From NCBI RefSeq assembly GCF_008014645.1, contig NZ_VOWY01000010.1, forward strand, positions 186,407 to 250,406: DNA of 64,000 nt, given 5' to 3'. Position 1 is the first letter of the stretch, and each line of letters opens with the position of its first letter. Source of the stretch: Collinsella sp. BA40 (GTDB taxonomy: Bacteria; Actinomycetota; Coriobacteriia; Coriobacteriales; Coriobacteriaceae). The position numbers and the translations under genes were made by a program. The notes beneath the pieces were generated by a model, which saw only the letters and a list, made by a program, of their open reading frames with translations, searched no databases and was not told the origin of the DNA. Positions 46,384 through 55,791 of the stretch are shown here, in pieces.

Positions 46384-47112
46384 TTATTTACCGGGCTTTT
46401 TCTTTAGGATAACGCCGTTGTGCGTGTAGCCCATGCGGTTGAGCGCGTCGAGGGCCGCTGCAGCCTCGGCCTCCTTCTTGGAGGAGCCCGTGCCGCGCCC
46501 GCGGCGAACGCCGTCGACGAACGCGACGGCTGTGAACGTGGGCTCGTGAGCGGGGCCATCGACGCCGATCAGCTTGTACGAAGGGGCCTCCATATGGTCT
46601 GCCTGCACACGCTCCTGCAGGTAGCTCTTGGGATTGGAAGGATGCTCGGCACGCTCGGTGGCCAGATGGGGCTTGAGCGTGCGCGCGATGAAATCGGCTG
46701 CGGCCTGCCAGCCGCCATCGAGATACAGCGCGCCCACCAGGGCCTCGTACACGTTCTCGAGCGCGGAATGCAGGCCGCGGGCGCCGGTGCCCGTTTCGGA
46801 AGCGCCGAAGACGATGCACTCGTCGATGCCGAGCTCGAGCGCGACCTCGGAAAGCGTCATGCCCGAAACCAGGGATACCTTGAGGCGCGTGAGCTTGCCC
46901 TCGTCGAATCCCGGATAGGTGCGGAACAGCGACTCCGCTACCACCGCACCCAAAATGGAATCGCCCAGGAACTCGAGACGCTCGTAGGATGCCGAGACCG
47001 GCTGGCCCTCGACGGCCGAGGGATGTGTGAGGGCGCTTTCGAGCAGGCTGCGGTCGCTAAAGGAATACCCGCAGATCTGCTCGGCGCGCGATGCTTTCTT
47101 AGCGATGGACAC
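46384..47112 (-). CDS. rnc: Ribonuclease III
   Basis: dsRNA endonuclease in rRNA maturation, 242 residues. N-terminal RIIID with the signature ERLEFLGDSILG, ALENVYEALVGALYLDGG; C-terminal dsRBD with NPKSYLQE and SSKKEAEAAAALDAL. The start is GTG at 47112, with AGGAGG eleven nt upstream; it is 6 nt after the acpP stop. Confidence 0.96.
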   Translation of the reverse strand: MSIAKKASRAEQICGYSFSDRSLLESALTHPSAVEGQPVSASYERLEFLGDSILGAVVAESLFRTYPGFDEGKLTRLKVSLVSGMTLSEVALELGIDECIVFGASETGTGARGLHSALENVYEALVGALYLDGGWQAAADFIARTLKPHLATERAEHPSNPKSYLQERVQADHMEAPSYKLIGVDGPAHEPTFTAVAFVDGVRRGRGTGSSKKEAEAAAALDALNRMGYTHNGVILKKKPGK

Positions 47113-47118
47113 GAACGA

Positions 47119-47361
47119 CTAAGCCTCCTGGGCGGACTCGATAGCCTCGATAGCATCGGCAACGGAGTTGATGCTCAGCAGCTTGTCCTCTTCGATCTCA
47201 AGGTCGAACTCGTCCTCCATAGCCGTTACGAGCTGCAGGCGGTCGAGGGAATCGGCATCGAGGTCATCGAAGGACGTGGTCTCGGTGACCTCGTCGGCGT
47301 TGATCCCCAAAACGTCGCTGGCGATCTCGGCGACCTTCTCGAAAATCTCAGAGCGATCCAT
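47119..47361 (-). CDS. acpP: Acyl carrier protein
   Basis: 80-residue acidic four-helix protein. The phosphopantetheine Ser is in DADSLDRLQL; DADS-L replaces the common GADSL/I. It lies in plsX-acpP-rnc order, which links fatty acid and phospholipid synthesis. The rest of the fatty acid synthase genes are absent here. The 108-nt gap to plsX shows no gene. Confidence 0.95.
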   Translation of the reverse strand: MDRSEIFEKVAEIASDVLGINADEVTETTSFDDLDADSLDRLQLVTAMEDEFDLEIEEDKLLSINSVADAIEAIESAQEA

Positions 47362-47469
47362 GAATGAGCTCCTTTCAGCTCGCAGCAGGCCGCGCGGACG
47401 CCCTGCCGTATCGACAATCGGTTAGTAGTGTACCCGCTCGAGCAGGGCTGCTCAACACGAGGGCTCACG

Positions 47470-48492
47470 CTACCGAACAATACCATCCATAGAAGCCGCC
47501 ACGTTGTCGACAAGACCCGCTCGCACGGCCTGGGCCGTGGCCAGGGCGCCGTTCTTCACGGCCTCGACGGAAGTGGCGCCATGGCCTATCAGCACGACGC
47601 CGCGCAGGCCCAGCAGGATCGCCCCGCCCTTGGCGTCGCCGCTCATCTTATCCTTCAGCTCCTTGAGGTCGGATTTGATGAGCATGGCCGCGATCTTGCC
47701 GCGCAGCGAGCTCTTGAGAGAGGTTTTGAGCTCGGCCATGAGGAACTTCGCAGCGCCCTCGGTGGCCTTCAGGGCCACGTTGCCCGCGAAGCCGTCCGTA
47801 ACCACGACGTCGAAATCGCCGGAGACGATATCGTTGCCCTCGCAGTTGCCGATGAACCCGGGGACATGCTCGCGCATGAGCGGGAAGCACGACTTGGTAA
47901 ACGCGGAGCCCTTGCCCTCCTCGGTGCCGTTGGAAAGCAGGCCGATGCGGGGGGCGGAGACATTCAGGACCGTACGGGCATAGGCGGCGCCCATCTGCGC
48001 GAATCGCACGACGTCCTCGGGATCGACGTCCGGGTTCGCCCCCATATCGCAAAACACCGTCAAGCCGCCGCGGCGATTGGGGAGCGTAGAGGTCAGGCAC
48101 GGGCGGATGGGGCGCTTCTCCCCCGTCGACGCCTGGAACTTGAAGGGGGTGACGTAGGCCACGCCCGCGGCGGTGACGGCACCGGTGGAGCCGGCTGAGA
48201 AGAAACCATCGACCGAGCCTTTCTTAACGGCACGACAACCCAGCACGATGCTGGACTTACGCTTCCTCATGACCGCCGCGATCGGATCGTCCTCCATCTC
48301 GATGACGTCGGGAGCGAACAGCGCCTCCGCGCGCTCGTGCTCGTTGCAAAACGGCTCGATCTGCTCTTGGGGGGCGGCGACGACGATCTCGAGCCCCTCA
48401 TCGGCCTCGAGCGCGGCCTCTATTCCACGCAGCACGACCTCGACGGGTTCATCTCCGCCCATGGCATCAACGCAAACTCGAACAGTACTCAT
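47470..48492 (-). CDS. plsX: Phosphate acyltransferase PlsX
   Basis: Converts acyl-ACP to acyl-phosphate for phospholipid synthesis with PlsY. 340 residues. Diagnostic: VCVDAMGGDEP at the N terminus, FFSAGSTGAVTAAG, LTVFCDMGANPDVDP, IGLLSNGTEEGKGS and GAILLGLRGVVLIGHG. rpmF upstream and acpP downstream are the usual neighbours. Confidence 0.97.
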   Translation of the reverse strand: MSTVRVCVDAMGGDEPVEVVLRGIEAALEADEGLEIVVAAPQEQIEPFCNEHERAEALFAPDVIEMEDDPIAAVMRKRKSSIVLGCRAVKKGSVDGFFSAGSTGAVTAAGVAYVTPFKFQASTGEKRPIRPCLTSTLPNRRGGLTVFCDMGANPDVDPEDVVRFAQMGAAYARTVLNVSAPRIGLLSNGTEEGKGSAFTKSCFPLMREHVPGFIGNCEGNDIVSGDFDVVVTDGFAGNVALKATEGAAKFLMAELKTSLKSSLRGKIAAMLIKSDLKELKDKMSGDAKGGAILLGLRGVVLIGHGATSVEAVKNGALATAQAVRAGLVDNVAASMDGIVR

Positions 48493-48596
48493 GATGTCAA
48501 ACCCCCAACGGAACCATTTGCCCTCTATAGCGAAATGGCCGACTCACCGAGCCGGCCATGCATGTTTCGCGATAACGTCACGATAGCTCATGAAAG

Positions 48597-48776
48597 CTAC
48601 TCGGTAACGATGACCTCACGATCCTTGTAGAACCCGCAGTTGGGGCACACGTGGTGAGGAAGCTTCACGGCACCGCAGCGGGGGCACGCGGAGCGTGCGG
48701 CGGCGGTGATCTTCATGTTCGTGGAGCGACGGGAATGCGTCTTCGCGCGACCCTTTTTTTGCTTAGGTACTGCCAT
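48597..48776 (-). CDS. rpmF: 50S ribosomal protein L32
   Basis: A 59-residue protein read from the ATG at 48776: MAVPKQKKGRAKTHSRRST at the N terminus, then two Cys pairs, CPRC and CPNC, forming a zinc ribbon, and a short VIVTE end. This is the standard L32. AAGGAAGG lies upstream of the ATG. It lies 104 nt upstream of plsX, the common rpmF-plsX order. Lys-rich start KQKKGR is coded with a seven-A run. Confidence 0.95.
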   Translation of the reverse strand: MAVPKQKKGRAKTHSRRSTNMKITAAARSACPRCGAVKLPHHVCPNCGFYKDREVIVTE

Positions 48777-48889
48777 GTTGACCTTCCTTATAAACTAATC
48801 TTGAGCACAATTACGCGCAAGTAGCGATATTAGCATAGATACGTCCTGTGTACAGGGGAGATTTTGATGAACGCCAGCTGCGTAGAGGA

Positions 48890-48911
48890 ATTGTGAACGA
48901 AGCTTCACAAT
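48890..48911. other. Hairpin between DUF177 and rpmF
   Basis: Perfect 8-bp inverted repeat ATTGTGAA/TTCACAAT with a 6-nt loop, just after the DUF177 stop. No U-tract follows on the minus strand. It may be a weak terminator; the rest of the 143-nt gap holds a possible rpmF promoter (TAATAT on the minus strand, weak -35). Confidence 0.4.
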
Positions 48912-48919
48912 CAAGCAGC

Positions 48920-49474
48920 CTAGTCGTCGAACTTAAGGTTCTTCAAGGCTGCGAAGGGGTTTTCATCACTCTCCACCCAGCGCTCCTCGGCGCCGGCGGC
49001 GCAGTCGCACTGCTCGCGATTGAGGTTGACCCCGCACACGGGACACAGGCCGGCGCAATCGGGCTGGCACAGCACGACGTAGGGAACGTCCATAACGACG
49101 GCATCGTTGATGGCGCCCGCCAGATCGATGAGGCGGTCCTCGCCGATGAGCTCGAAGCCGTCTTCGAACTCCTCCTGGTCCTCGGGCGCCTCGAAGAGGT
49201 AGTATTCCTCGATCTCGCCCGCGATCTCCACGTGCGCCTCATCGAGGCAGCGGTCGCACGCACCCGTAGCGGTGGCCCGAACCATGCCCGTCACGAGAAT
49301 ACCGTCGCCGGCGTTGGTGAGGACGACATCATAGGAGATGCCGTCGGCAAGTGCGAAGTCCTTATCCCCCACCGTGAAGCTCGAGACCTCGACGCGTCCG
49401 TTCACCGGAAGCGACTCACCGGGGTTCTCGAGCTGGCCGGTAAGGTCGACCACGACTGGAATCAACTCGTCCAT
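48920..49474 (-). CDS. yceD: DUF177 (YceD-like) protein
   Basis: 184 residues with the DUF177 pattern: GACDRCLDEAHVEI (CxxC) in the middle and the C-terminal LCQPDCAGLCPVCGVNLNREQCDC cysteine cluster, probably zinc-binding. The family sits beside rpmF and is linked to 23S rRNA accumulation. It lies 2 nt after the sepIVA-like gene; this DUF177-sepIVA pairing is also seen in mycobacteria. Confidence 0.9.
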   Translation of the reverse strand: MDELIPVVVDLTGQLENPGESLPVNGRVEVSSFTVGDKDFALADGISYDVVLTNAGDGILVTGMVRATATGACDRCLDEAHVEIAGEIEEYYLFEAPEDQEEFEDGFELIGEDRLIDLAGAINDAVVMDVPYVVLCQPDCAGLCPVCGVNLNREQCDCAAGAEERWVESDENPFAALKNLKFDD

Positions 49475-49476
49475 GG

Positions 49477-49977
49477 CTACCAGGCACCGTTCTGGGACTG
49501 GCTCGCGCTCTCATTGAGCTGGGAGCGGCAGCGTGCAACGGTAGAGGTAAGGCTCTTGAGGTTCTCCTCGAGATGCGTGAACACCTGCTCGGCGTAATCC
49601 TCGGCGGCGTAGCGCGTCTCGCGCTCGTACTGCTGGGCGCGGTCGCGGATATCATCGGCCTGCTGCTGGGCAAGGCGAACGATCTCCTGCTCGCCGGCGA
49701 TGGTGAGCGCCTGCTGGGCGGCATCGGCAACGATGGAGTCAGCCTGGGACACGGCGGAGGCCAGGAGCTCATCGCGCTCGCGCAGGATACGGCGGGATTT
49801 CTGCCACTCTTCGGGATAGCTCATGCGGATCTCTTCGAGGATGTTGAAGAAGACCTCGGTCTCGATCACTTTGAACTGCGCGCCCTTGCCGAAAGGCGGC
49901 TTGGCCTCCTCGATGATGCCCTCAAGCTCATCGACCAAGCTCTCAATCCTCTCGCCAGGAAGGTACTCGCCCGGCAT
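49477..49977 (-). CDS. DivIVA-like coiled-coil protein (SepIVA-like)
   Basis: 166 residues from the ATG at 49977, with AAGGAG upstream; an in-frame ATG at 50073 would extend into coaD. N-terminal IESLVDELEGIIEEAKPPFGKGAQFKVIETEVFFNILEEIRMSYPEEW resembles SepIVA, and the rest is a Gln/Ala/Glu-rich coiled coil. In mycobacteria SepIVA is encoded next to DUF177 and near rnc-smc-ftsY, as here, and functions in division and envelope synthesis. The role in this organism is inferred from that. ATP synthase b-like labels would be due to coiled coil only. Confidence 0.75.
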   Translation of the reverse strand: MPGEYLPGERIESLVDELEGIIEEAKPPFGKGAQFKVIETEVFFNILEEIRMSYPEEWQKSRRILRERDELLASAVSQADSIVADAAQQALTIAGEQEIVRLAQQQADDIRDRAQQYERETRYAAEDYAEQVFTHLEENLKSLTSTVARCRSQLNESASQSQNGAW

Positions 49978-50036
49978 CCGATCTCCTTTCAACGGTTTCA
50001 TGTCAATCGGTAATGGTACCACATGCTGCAAGCGAC

Positions 50037-50531
50037 TTACCGAAAGCGGTCGCGCAGCGCGCCAACTACGCACGCGGGCACGAAGTCCGACACATCCCCT
50101 CCAAAGGAGGCGATTTGGCGAACGACCGATGAGGAGAGGTAGCCGTACTGCGGAGAACTCATGACGTAGATGGATTCGAGCTCGGCATCGAGGCGGTAGT
50201 TGAGCTCGGCCTGTTGCAATTCGTACTCGAAATCCGTCATGGCGCGAAGCCCCTTGACGACGGCGCCGGCATGCTGCTCACGGGCGAAATCGACGAGCAG
50301 CCCCGTAAAAGGCAAGACCGACACGTTGTCGATATCCGACAGCGCACGGCTCGCCATCTCGACGCGCTCGTCGAGCGTGAAGACCGTGCCCACGCCGTTT
50401 TTTCCAAGGGATTCGGCCACGGCGACGGTCACGCGCGGGAACAGGCGGCTCGCACGGCGCACGACGTCGATATGGCCGAATGTGATGGGATCGAAGGTGC
50501 CGGGGACCAGGGCATGCTCGATGCTACTCAT
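50037..50531 (-). CDS. coaD: Phosphopantetheine adenylyltransferase
   Basis: CoA biosynthesis step 4. 164 residues: PGTFDPITFGH with the T/HxGH nucleotidyltransferase motif, VKGLRAMTDFEYELQ, and SSPQYGYLSSSVVRQIASFGGDV. The ATG at 50531 overlaps the rsmD stop by 8 bp (ATGAGTAG). rsmD-coaD is the standard pairing. Confidence 0.97.
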   Translation of the reverse strand: MSSIEHALVPGTFDPITFGHIDVVRRASRLFPRVTVAVAESLGKNGVGTVFTLDERVEMASRALSDIDNVSVLPFTGLLVDFAREQHAGAVVKGLRAMTDFEYELQQAELNYRLDAELESIYVMSSPQYGYLSSSVVRQIASFGGDVSDFVPACVVGALRDRFR

Positions 50532-51144
50532 CGGCGCCCGCCTCGCACGCAGCATCGCGATCGGGCGAAGCGGAGCCGTAGCGAAGCAGCTGGACGGATG
50601 TTCCACCATATCGCTTATCGCGCACCTCCGCGAACCCGCGCGCAGACGCGCCCGCCGAACCGCGCGCATGCTCGTAGAGCGCCACGGCGCCCTCGCGCAA
50701 CAGCCCGCGGCTCCCAAGGTTATCGAGCAGGGAGCTCACCGTGGCGACATCGAGCGCATACGGGGGATCCAGCACGACGACGTCGAACGGGGCGCCGGGA
50801 ACGCGTCCGCGCTCTGCGGCGGCCAGGATATCGCCACCCACGACGGAGCCGCGCGAGGCGGGGCACGAGAGCGACTCGAGGTTCTTTCGAACGAGCTGCG
50901 CAGCGCCGCGGTCTACATCGAAGAAGACGGCGCGATCCGCACCGCGCGAAAGCATCTCGATGCCCATGGCACCCGACCCCGCGAAGGCGTCGAGAACGCA
51001 GGAGCCCTCGATGCCCGTCTCGAGAGCGGAATCGATCATCGAGGCGCAGGCCTCGCGCACGCGATCGGTCGTGGGGCGCGTGGTCTCGCGGCCCTTTGGT
51101 TCTGCGAGCTTGCGCCCGCGCCAGTCGCCGGCAATGATTCTCAT
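50524..51144 (-). CDS. rsmD: 16S rRNA m2G966 methyltransferase RsmD
   Basis: SAM-dependent methyltransferase, 206 residues. MRIIAGDWRGRKL, RPTTDRVREA, VLDAFAGSGAMGIEMLSRGA (SAM motif) and the catalytic VLDPPY are canonical. It overlaps recG by 4 bp and coaD by 8 bp. An acidic Ala-rich tail of about 15 residues is extra. Confidence 0.95.
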   Translation of the reverse strand: MRIIAGDWRGRKLAEPKGRETTRPTTDRVREACASMIDSALETGIEGSCVLDAFAGSGAMGIEMLSRGADRAVFFDVDRGAAQLVRKNLESLSCPASRGSVVGGDILAAAERGRVPGAPFDVVVLDPPYALDVATVSSLLDNLGSRGLLREGAVALYEHARGSAGASARGFAEVRDKRYGGTSVQLLRYGSASPDRDAACEAGADE

Positions 51145-53321
51145 CCGCCGCTGACCTCCTTGAAAACATCTCCGTATCGATCGATCACCTCGTGGCGCAG
51201 GGGCAACGTGGCGGTCGCATGAAGCCGCGGAGCATACCGCAGCAGCTCGCAGGCATCGTCATGGGCCGCCTCGACGATATCGACATCATCATCGAGGTCG
51301 ACGAAGCGAAGGCTCACCCCGCCGTGCTGCCGCAGACCGAGAATCTCCCCTTCATGACGCAGACGAAGGTCCAGCTCGGCCAATGCGAAGCCGTCGGCTG
51401 TCGATTCGAGGGCTTCCAGACGGTCGAGCGAGACGTTGCGCTTAGAGCGAGAGCGCTTGAGCGAGCACATGACATAACACGAGCCAGATAGCTTACCACG
51501 TCCGACGCGGCCCCGCAGCTGATGCAGCGCAGCAAGGCCGAAACGCTCTCCATTCTCCACGACCATCACCGTGGCATTGGGCACATCCACGCCCACCTCG
51601 ACAACGGTGGTCGAAACGAGCACATCGATGGCGCCGGCACGAAACGCCTCGATGACTCGATCCTTCTCGCGCGGCGGCATCTTGCCATGGAGCACGTCTA
51701 CAACACGATCGGGAAACATGCGGGAAAGCTCTTCGGCTTCGCGTTCCACGGATCGCAGCGGCGGCCGCGAACGCCGCCCGCCGCCATCCATCGCCTCGAC
51801 CCCGGGCACGTCCTCGAGCTCGTCTTCGGGCTCCTTCTCGTTGACGAGAGGACAGATGACGTATGCCTGCTGTCCGGACTCGAGCGCGGCGCGAACGGCC
51901 CCCCAGGCGATATCGCGGTTGGCATCGTCGAGCACACGCGTCGAAACGCCGGCACCTGGCACGGGCCTGGTGCGAATGATGCTGGTGTCCAAATCACCAT
52001 AGACGGAGAGGGCGAGCGTGCGCGGAATAGGGGTCGCCGTCATGACGAGCAGATCGGCGCCGGGCCCCTTGGAGCGCAGGATGTTGCGTTGCCCCACGCC
52101 GAAACGATGCTGCTCGTCGATCACGACGAAGGACAGATGCGCGAAGCGGACGTCATCGCTCAGGACCGCATGCGTGCCGAACAGGACGTGGAGCGAGCCC
52201 GAAGCCAGGTCGTGCAGGATCCGCTCGCGCTCCCGATGCCCCGTGGAACCCGTGAGCAACGCCCATCGAATTCCGGCGGCGTCGAGCAGCGGACCGCATT
52301 TCACCGCATATTGCTGCGCGAGAACGCCGGTGGGAGCCATCACGCATGCCTGGGTCCCGGTGTCGACGACCAGCGCCAACGCCGCGCTCGCCACAGCGGT
52401 CTTACCCGTACCCACATCGCCCAGAAGCAAGCGGTTCATAACGCGCCCGGGATTCATCATATCGCGCTGGATATCATCCACGGCCGCGCGCTGCTCGGAG
52501 GAAAGCTCGAATGGAAGCGCGGCGATGAGCGCGGCGGCATGTTCCCCCCGAACATGGGCGACGGGCCGAACCTCCAAAAGATTCGCGTCGTTTCGCAAGC
52601 GGAGCGCGAGCTGCAGGTACAGGACCTCTTCATACGCCAACCTGCGGCGAGCCAGCTTGACCTGACCGGTCGAGGAAGGAAAGTGAATCTGGCGAAGCGC
52701 GCGGGAGAGGCTCATGAGGCGCCGGCCGGCGCGAAGCCGAGCCGGTATGGGATCGCATAGATCGACCGCCTGCTCGAGCGCGGTCGAAACGATACGTCGC
52801 ATCCAAGCTGCGGTAAGCCCCTCGTGCACCCTATGCACCGGCAGGATAGAGCCGGTTTTCGCACTCGCATCAAGTTTCTCGAAATGTGGCGACGCCATCT
52901 GCTTGAAGCCGTACGAGAACTCGACCTTACCCATCACGGCCAGCCGGTCACCACGTTTGATCTGCTGGGCGATCCACGGTTGCTTGAAAAAGGCGACGTT
53001 CATGACGCCGGTATCGTCGACAAGGGCAACCTCGGTAACCGTGAGGTTGGGGCGCGGACGCTTTTGCAGCACCCGATCGACCACCGCGACGACCGTGCAG
53101 ACCGACCCGATGGGCGCGGTTTCGATGGAATGGGCATGGCTGAAATCTAGATACCGATATGGAACGTGAAAGAGGAGGTCCCCCACCCGATGTACATCGA
53201 GCTTGCGAAGGGCCTCCTCACGCGATGCCGAAACATATGGAAGACGCGCCACGTCTGCACCGAGCAGCGAGGTGCGCGAAAGTCGCGCGGATGCGTCCGG
53301 CAGCTGCACGCCGCGCGACAT
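51141..53321 (-). CDS. recG: ATP-dependent DNA helicase RecG
   Basis: Fork-reversal helicase, 726 residues. N-terminal wedge/OB domain (VGDLLFHVPYRYLDFS, VTEVALVDDTGVMNVAFF), then SF2 helicase: Walker A GDVGTGKTAVA, DEQH box VVIDEQHRFGV, TATPIPRT, VSTTVVEVGVDVPNATVMVVE and QLRGRVGRG. The fakA-recG-rsmD-coaD order is typical of Gram-positive bacteria. It starts 12 nt after the fakA-like gene. Confidence 0.97.
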   Translation of the reverse strand: MSRGVQLPDASARLSRTSLLGADVARLPYVSASREEALRKLDVHRVGDLLFHVPYRYLDFSHAHSIETAPIGSVCTVVAVVDRVLQKRPRPNLTVTEVALVDDTGVMNVAFFKQPWIAQQIKRGDRLAVMGKVEFSYGFKQMASPHFEKLDASAKTGSILPVHRVHEGLTAAWMRRIVSTALEQAVDLCDPIPARLRAGRRLMSLSRALRQIHFPSSTGQVKLARRRLAYEEVLYLQLALRLRNDANLLEVRPVAHVRGEHAAALIAALPFELSSEQRAAVDDIQRDMMNPGRVMNRLLLGDVGTGKTAVASAALALVVDTGTQACVMAPTGVLAQQYAVKCGPLLDAAGIRWALLTGSTGHRERERILHDLASGSLHVLFGTHAVLSDDVRFAHLSFVVIDEQHRFGVGQRNILRSKGPGADLLVMTATPIPRTLALSVYGDLDTSIIRTRPVPGAGVSTRVLDDANRDIAWGAVRAALESGQQAYVICPLVNEKEPEDELEDVPGVEAMDGGGRRSRPPLRSVEREAEELSRMFPDRVVDVLHGKMPPREKDRVIEAFRAGAIDVLVSTTVVEVGVDVPNATVMVVENGERFGLAALHQLRGRVGRGKLSGSCYVMCSLKRSRSKRNVSLDRLEALESTADGFALAELDLRLRHEGEILGLRQHGGVSLRFVDLDDDVDIVEAAHDDACELLRYAPRLHATATLPLRHEVIDRYGDVFKEVSGG

Positions 53322-53333
53322 GATAAGCCGTCC

Positions 53334-54992
53334 CTACTCGATGGAGAAGATGATCGGATACAGGGGCTGCTCGCCACGCTGGGCGTCGATCTCAAGGTCG
53401 GGCTGGGCCTCTTCAATGGCATCCAGAATCTCCTGGAAAGCCTCGTCATCAAGCTCTTCGCCGGCCAGGATGGTGAGGGAATCGCCCTCCTCATCGCCCA
53501 TCATGCGATTGATGCAATCGACGGTGACCTGCTTCACATCGGAACCGACGATATCGATCGAACCCGAGATGATGCCCATGACGTCGCCGTCGTGGATGGG
53601 CGTGCCGTCGGAAGCGGAGCTATCGCGGACGGCGCGCGTGACCTCGCCATCGCGAACCTCGGCGAACGCCTCGACCATGGCCTCGACGCACTCGTCGAGA
53701 TCGGCGTCGAGCATAACGGCGAAGAGCGCGGAGAACGCCTGCGGCACGGTCTTGGTGGGGACCACCGCGACGCGCTTATCCTTGCAAGCGGAAGCAGCCG
53801 CATCGGCGGCCATGCGAATGTTGGAGTTGTTGGGCAGGATGATGACGGCCTCGGCATTCACCTGGGAAACCGCATCGAGAAGATCGGCGGTGGAGGGGTT
53901 CATGGTCTGACCGCCCGACACGACCACGTCGACACCGAGAGATTTCAGGATGTCGGCCTCGCCGGATCCGGCCGCAACGGCAACGAAGCCCAGGGGCTTC
54001 GCAGGCTCGGAAGCAGCCTGCTGGTCGGCATGGATCTTCGCGGTACGCTGGGCCGCCTCGATATCCATGTTATGGATGAACACCTCGTATACCTGGCCGT
54101 ACTGCAGCATGTGCTCGAGCACCAGGTTGGGGGTATTGGAATGAACGTGGATCTTATAGTCGGGATACGCACCCACGAGCAGCTCGCAGTCGCCCATGGA
54201 AGCCAGGAACTGCAGCGCCTTGTCCTCGTCGAAGCGCTTCTCGGCCTTGAAGAGGAACTCGTTGCAGTAGCGGTACTCGGAGCCCTCCCAGTCGTCGTTC
54301 GCCTCGATCTCGACGCGTCCGAGCGCGCCGGCCTTGGCGGAATCGGCGTCGAAGGTGGCGGAGAAGTTCTCCACGGCGCTCGCGCGGCCCAAAGCGGCAG
54401 CGACGAAGTTCTCGAGGAAGATGGCGAACCCGAATGCGCCGGAATCGACGACGCCGTTCTCCTTCAGAACGGGCAGCAGATCGGGGGTGCGAGCGACGGA
54501 CTGGTATGCCTCGACGACGATGGCATCAAGCGCCTCCTCGATGGTGAGACGCTTGCGCTCGCATTCATCGGCCTTGGTTGAGATGTCGCGCAACACGGTG
54601 AGGATCGTGCCCTCCACGGGCTTGCGAACGGCCTGGAACGCGACCTTCACGGCACGGCGAAGGGCCACGGCGACGTCAGACGACGTGGCCGGCTCGGTCG
54701 CGCCCACGAGGCCCTCGGCAACGCCGCGCAGGATCTGCGAGGTGATGACACCGGAGTTGCCGCGCGCGCCCATAAGCGAGCCGTGGGTGATGGCGCCGGC
54801 GATAGCCTCCATATCGGCGTCGCCGGGAAGGGCTGAGAGCTCCTTCACGACCGACTGCAGGGTAAGGGACATATTGGTTCCCGTGTCACCATCGGGTACG
54901 GGGAATACGTTGAGCTTATTGATCTCTTCGGCCTTCTCGGCAACCGCGCCGGCGGCGATGGGAAAGCAAGTGCGAACGGTCTTTGCAATCAT
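53334..54992 (-). CDS. DAK2-domain fatty acid kinase subunit FakA-like (YloV)
   Basis: 552 residues. The N-terminal DhaL/DAK2-type ATP domain shows NVFPVPDGDTGTNM (Mg-binding Asp residues) and HGSLMGARGNSGVI; a middle domain follows, and the C-terminal part is a DegV-like fold (VVSGGQTMNPSTADLLDAV, ILPNNSNI). Such proteins phosphorylate fatty acids held by a FakB/DegV partner. No fakB is in the window. The gene lies between asp23 and recG, the usual YloU-YloV-RecG order. Confidence 0.9.
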   Translation of the reverse strand: MIAKTVRTCFPIAAGAVAEKAEEINKLNVFPVPDGDTGTNMSLTLQSVVKELSALPGDADMEAIAGAITHGSLMGARGNSGVITSQILRGVAEGLVGATEPATSSDVAVALRRAVKVAFQAVRKPVEGTILTVLRDISTKADECERKRLTIEEALDAIVVEAYQSVARTPDLLPVLKENGVVDSGAFGFAIFLENFVAAALGRASAVENFSATFDADSAKAGALGRVEIEANDDWEGSEYRYCNEFLFKAEKRFDEDKALQFLASMGDCELLVGAYPDYKIHVHSNTPNLVLEHMLQYGQVYEVFIHNMDIEAAQRTAKIHADQQAASEPAKPLGFVAVAAGSGEADILKSLGVDVVVSGGQTMNPSTADLLDAVSQVNAEAVIILPNNSNIRMAADAAASACKDKRVAVVPTKTVPQAFSALFAVMLDADLDECVEAMVEAFAEVRDGEVTRAVRDSSASDGTPIHDGDVMGIISGSIDIVGSDVKQVTVDCINRMMGDEEGDSLTILAGEELDDEAFQEILDAIEEAQPDLEIDAQRGEQPLYPIIFSIE

Positions 54993-55024
54993 GAGGCGTG
55001 CGACTCCATCTCGAATATAGCCGC

Positions 55025-55378
55025 TTAAGCGCGGGACTTCATGCCATCGATATGGATGGCGATCTTCAAACGGGCGGGATCGATCTGCGCGATCTCCTGC
55101 AACGTAAACGTTACGGAACTAGCCAGGTTCTGGCAGACGGACTTCATGTTGACGCCGGCCTCGATAACCACATGAAGGTCGACCGCGAGGCCCTCCTCAG
55201 AGGTGGAAACCAAAACGCCCTTGCGCAGACGCTGACCGGGCGAGAGGCGAACGCTCTCGGCACCCTGTAGCTGCTCAGCCATGCCGACGACACCGTAGCA
55301 GGACATGGCGGCGTAGCCCGCGATATCAGCGATCACATCGTTAGAAACGCTGAGGGCGCCCTTGATAATCTCAGACAT
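55025..55378 (-). CDS. Asp23/Gls24 family protein (YloU-like)
   Basis: 117 residues with NDVIADIAGYAAMSCYGVVGMAE at the start, then SEEGLAVDLHVVIEAGVNMKSVCQNL and ending IDPARLKIAIHIDGMK. This is the YloU-type member always found upstream of YloV; the paralogue at 7209-7568 is the nusB-linked type. AAGGAGATAC precedes the ATG. rpmB, often divergent here in Firmicutes, is not found. Confidence 0.88.
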   Translation of the reverse strand: MSEIIKGALSVSNDVIADIAGYAAMSCYGVVGMAEQLQGAESVRLSPGQRLRKGVLVSTSEEGLAVDLHVVIEAGVNMKSVCQNLASSVTFTLQEIAQIDPARLKIAIHIDGMKSRA

Positions 55379-55652
55379 GTATCTCCTTCCGCGACGGGCT
55401 CCATGCCGCGCCAGTTCTTGGGAGTATTCTTAACTATGTTACTACGCAGCCCTGGTGGCGCGCCGTGAAAACAGTGTCTCTACATGGACGCACAACGAAT
55501 CCACCGCGTTCGCGTGCAGATGTTTCCGAATAGGCCCATCTGGACCAAGGCCCGGTCGCGGCCGCACCACGGGGCGTCACATCCCCCGATGCCCGCAGCC
55601 ATCAGCCGTAGCGGCGCACGCAGGCAGCAGGAAAAAAGTTTTAGAATCTCGC
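55379..55652. other. Intergenic stretch without a gene
   Basis: About 270 nt between the asp23 start and the tRNA-Asn promoter. It must hold the asp23-fakA promoter on the minus strand (no hexamer pair I would call). The open frames on either strand lack ribosome sites and family features. Confidence 0.5.
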
Positions 55653-55680
55653 TTGTCATCGCGAAACCCCTGTGTATAAT
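55653..55680 (+). promoter_or_regulatory. Promoter of the first tRNA-Asn gene
   Basis: TTGTCA (55653-55658), 16-nt spacer, perfect TATAAT (55675-55680), 27 nt before the tRNA. A strong housekeeping promoter. Confidence 0.85.
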
Positions 55681-55707
55681 TCTCTTTGTTGCGAACGCAA
55701 CTACCAT

Positions 55708-55782
55708 TCCTCGATAGCTCAATGGTAGAGCACGCGGCTGTTAACCGCGCTGTTGTAGGTTCGAGTCCTACTCGAGGAGCCA
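55708..55782 (+). tRNA. tRNA-Asn (anticodon GUU), copy 1, CCA encoded
   Basis: Cloverleaf with acceptor TCCTCGA/TCGAGGA, discriminator G, D arm with GCTCAATGGTAGAGC, anticodon loop CTGTTAA with GTT, T loop GGTTCGAGTCC, and genomic CCA at 55780-55782. Length 75. Identical to copy 2. Confidence 0.97.
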
Positions 55783-55791
55783 TGAATATTT

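Noticed and set aside
55484-55717. 77-codon plus-strand frame before the first tRNA-Asn
   Set aside because: It covers the tRNA promoter and has no ribosome site or recognisable features.
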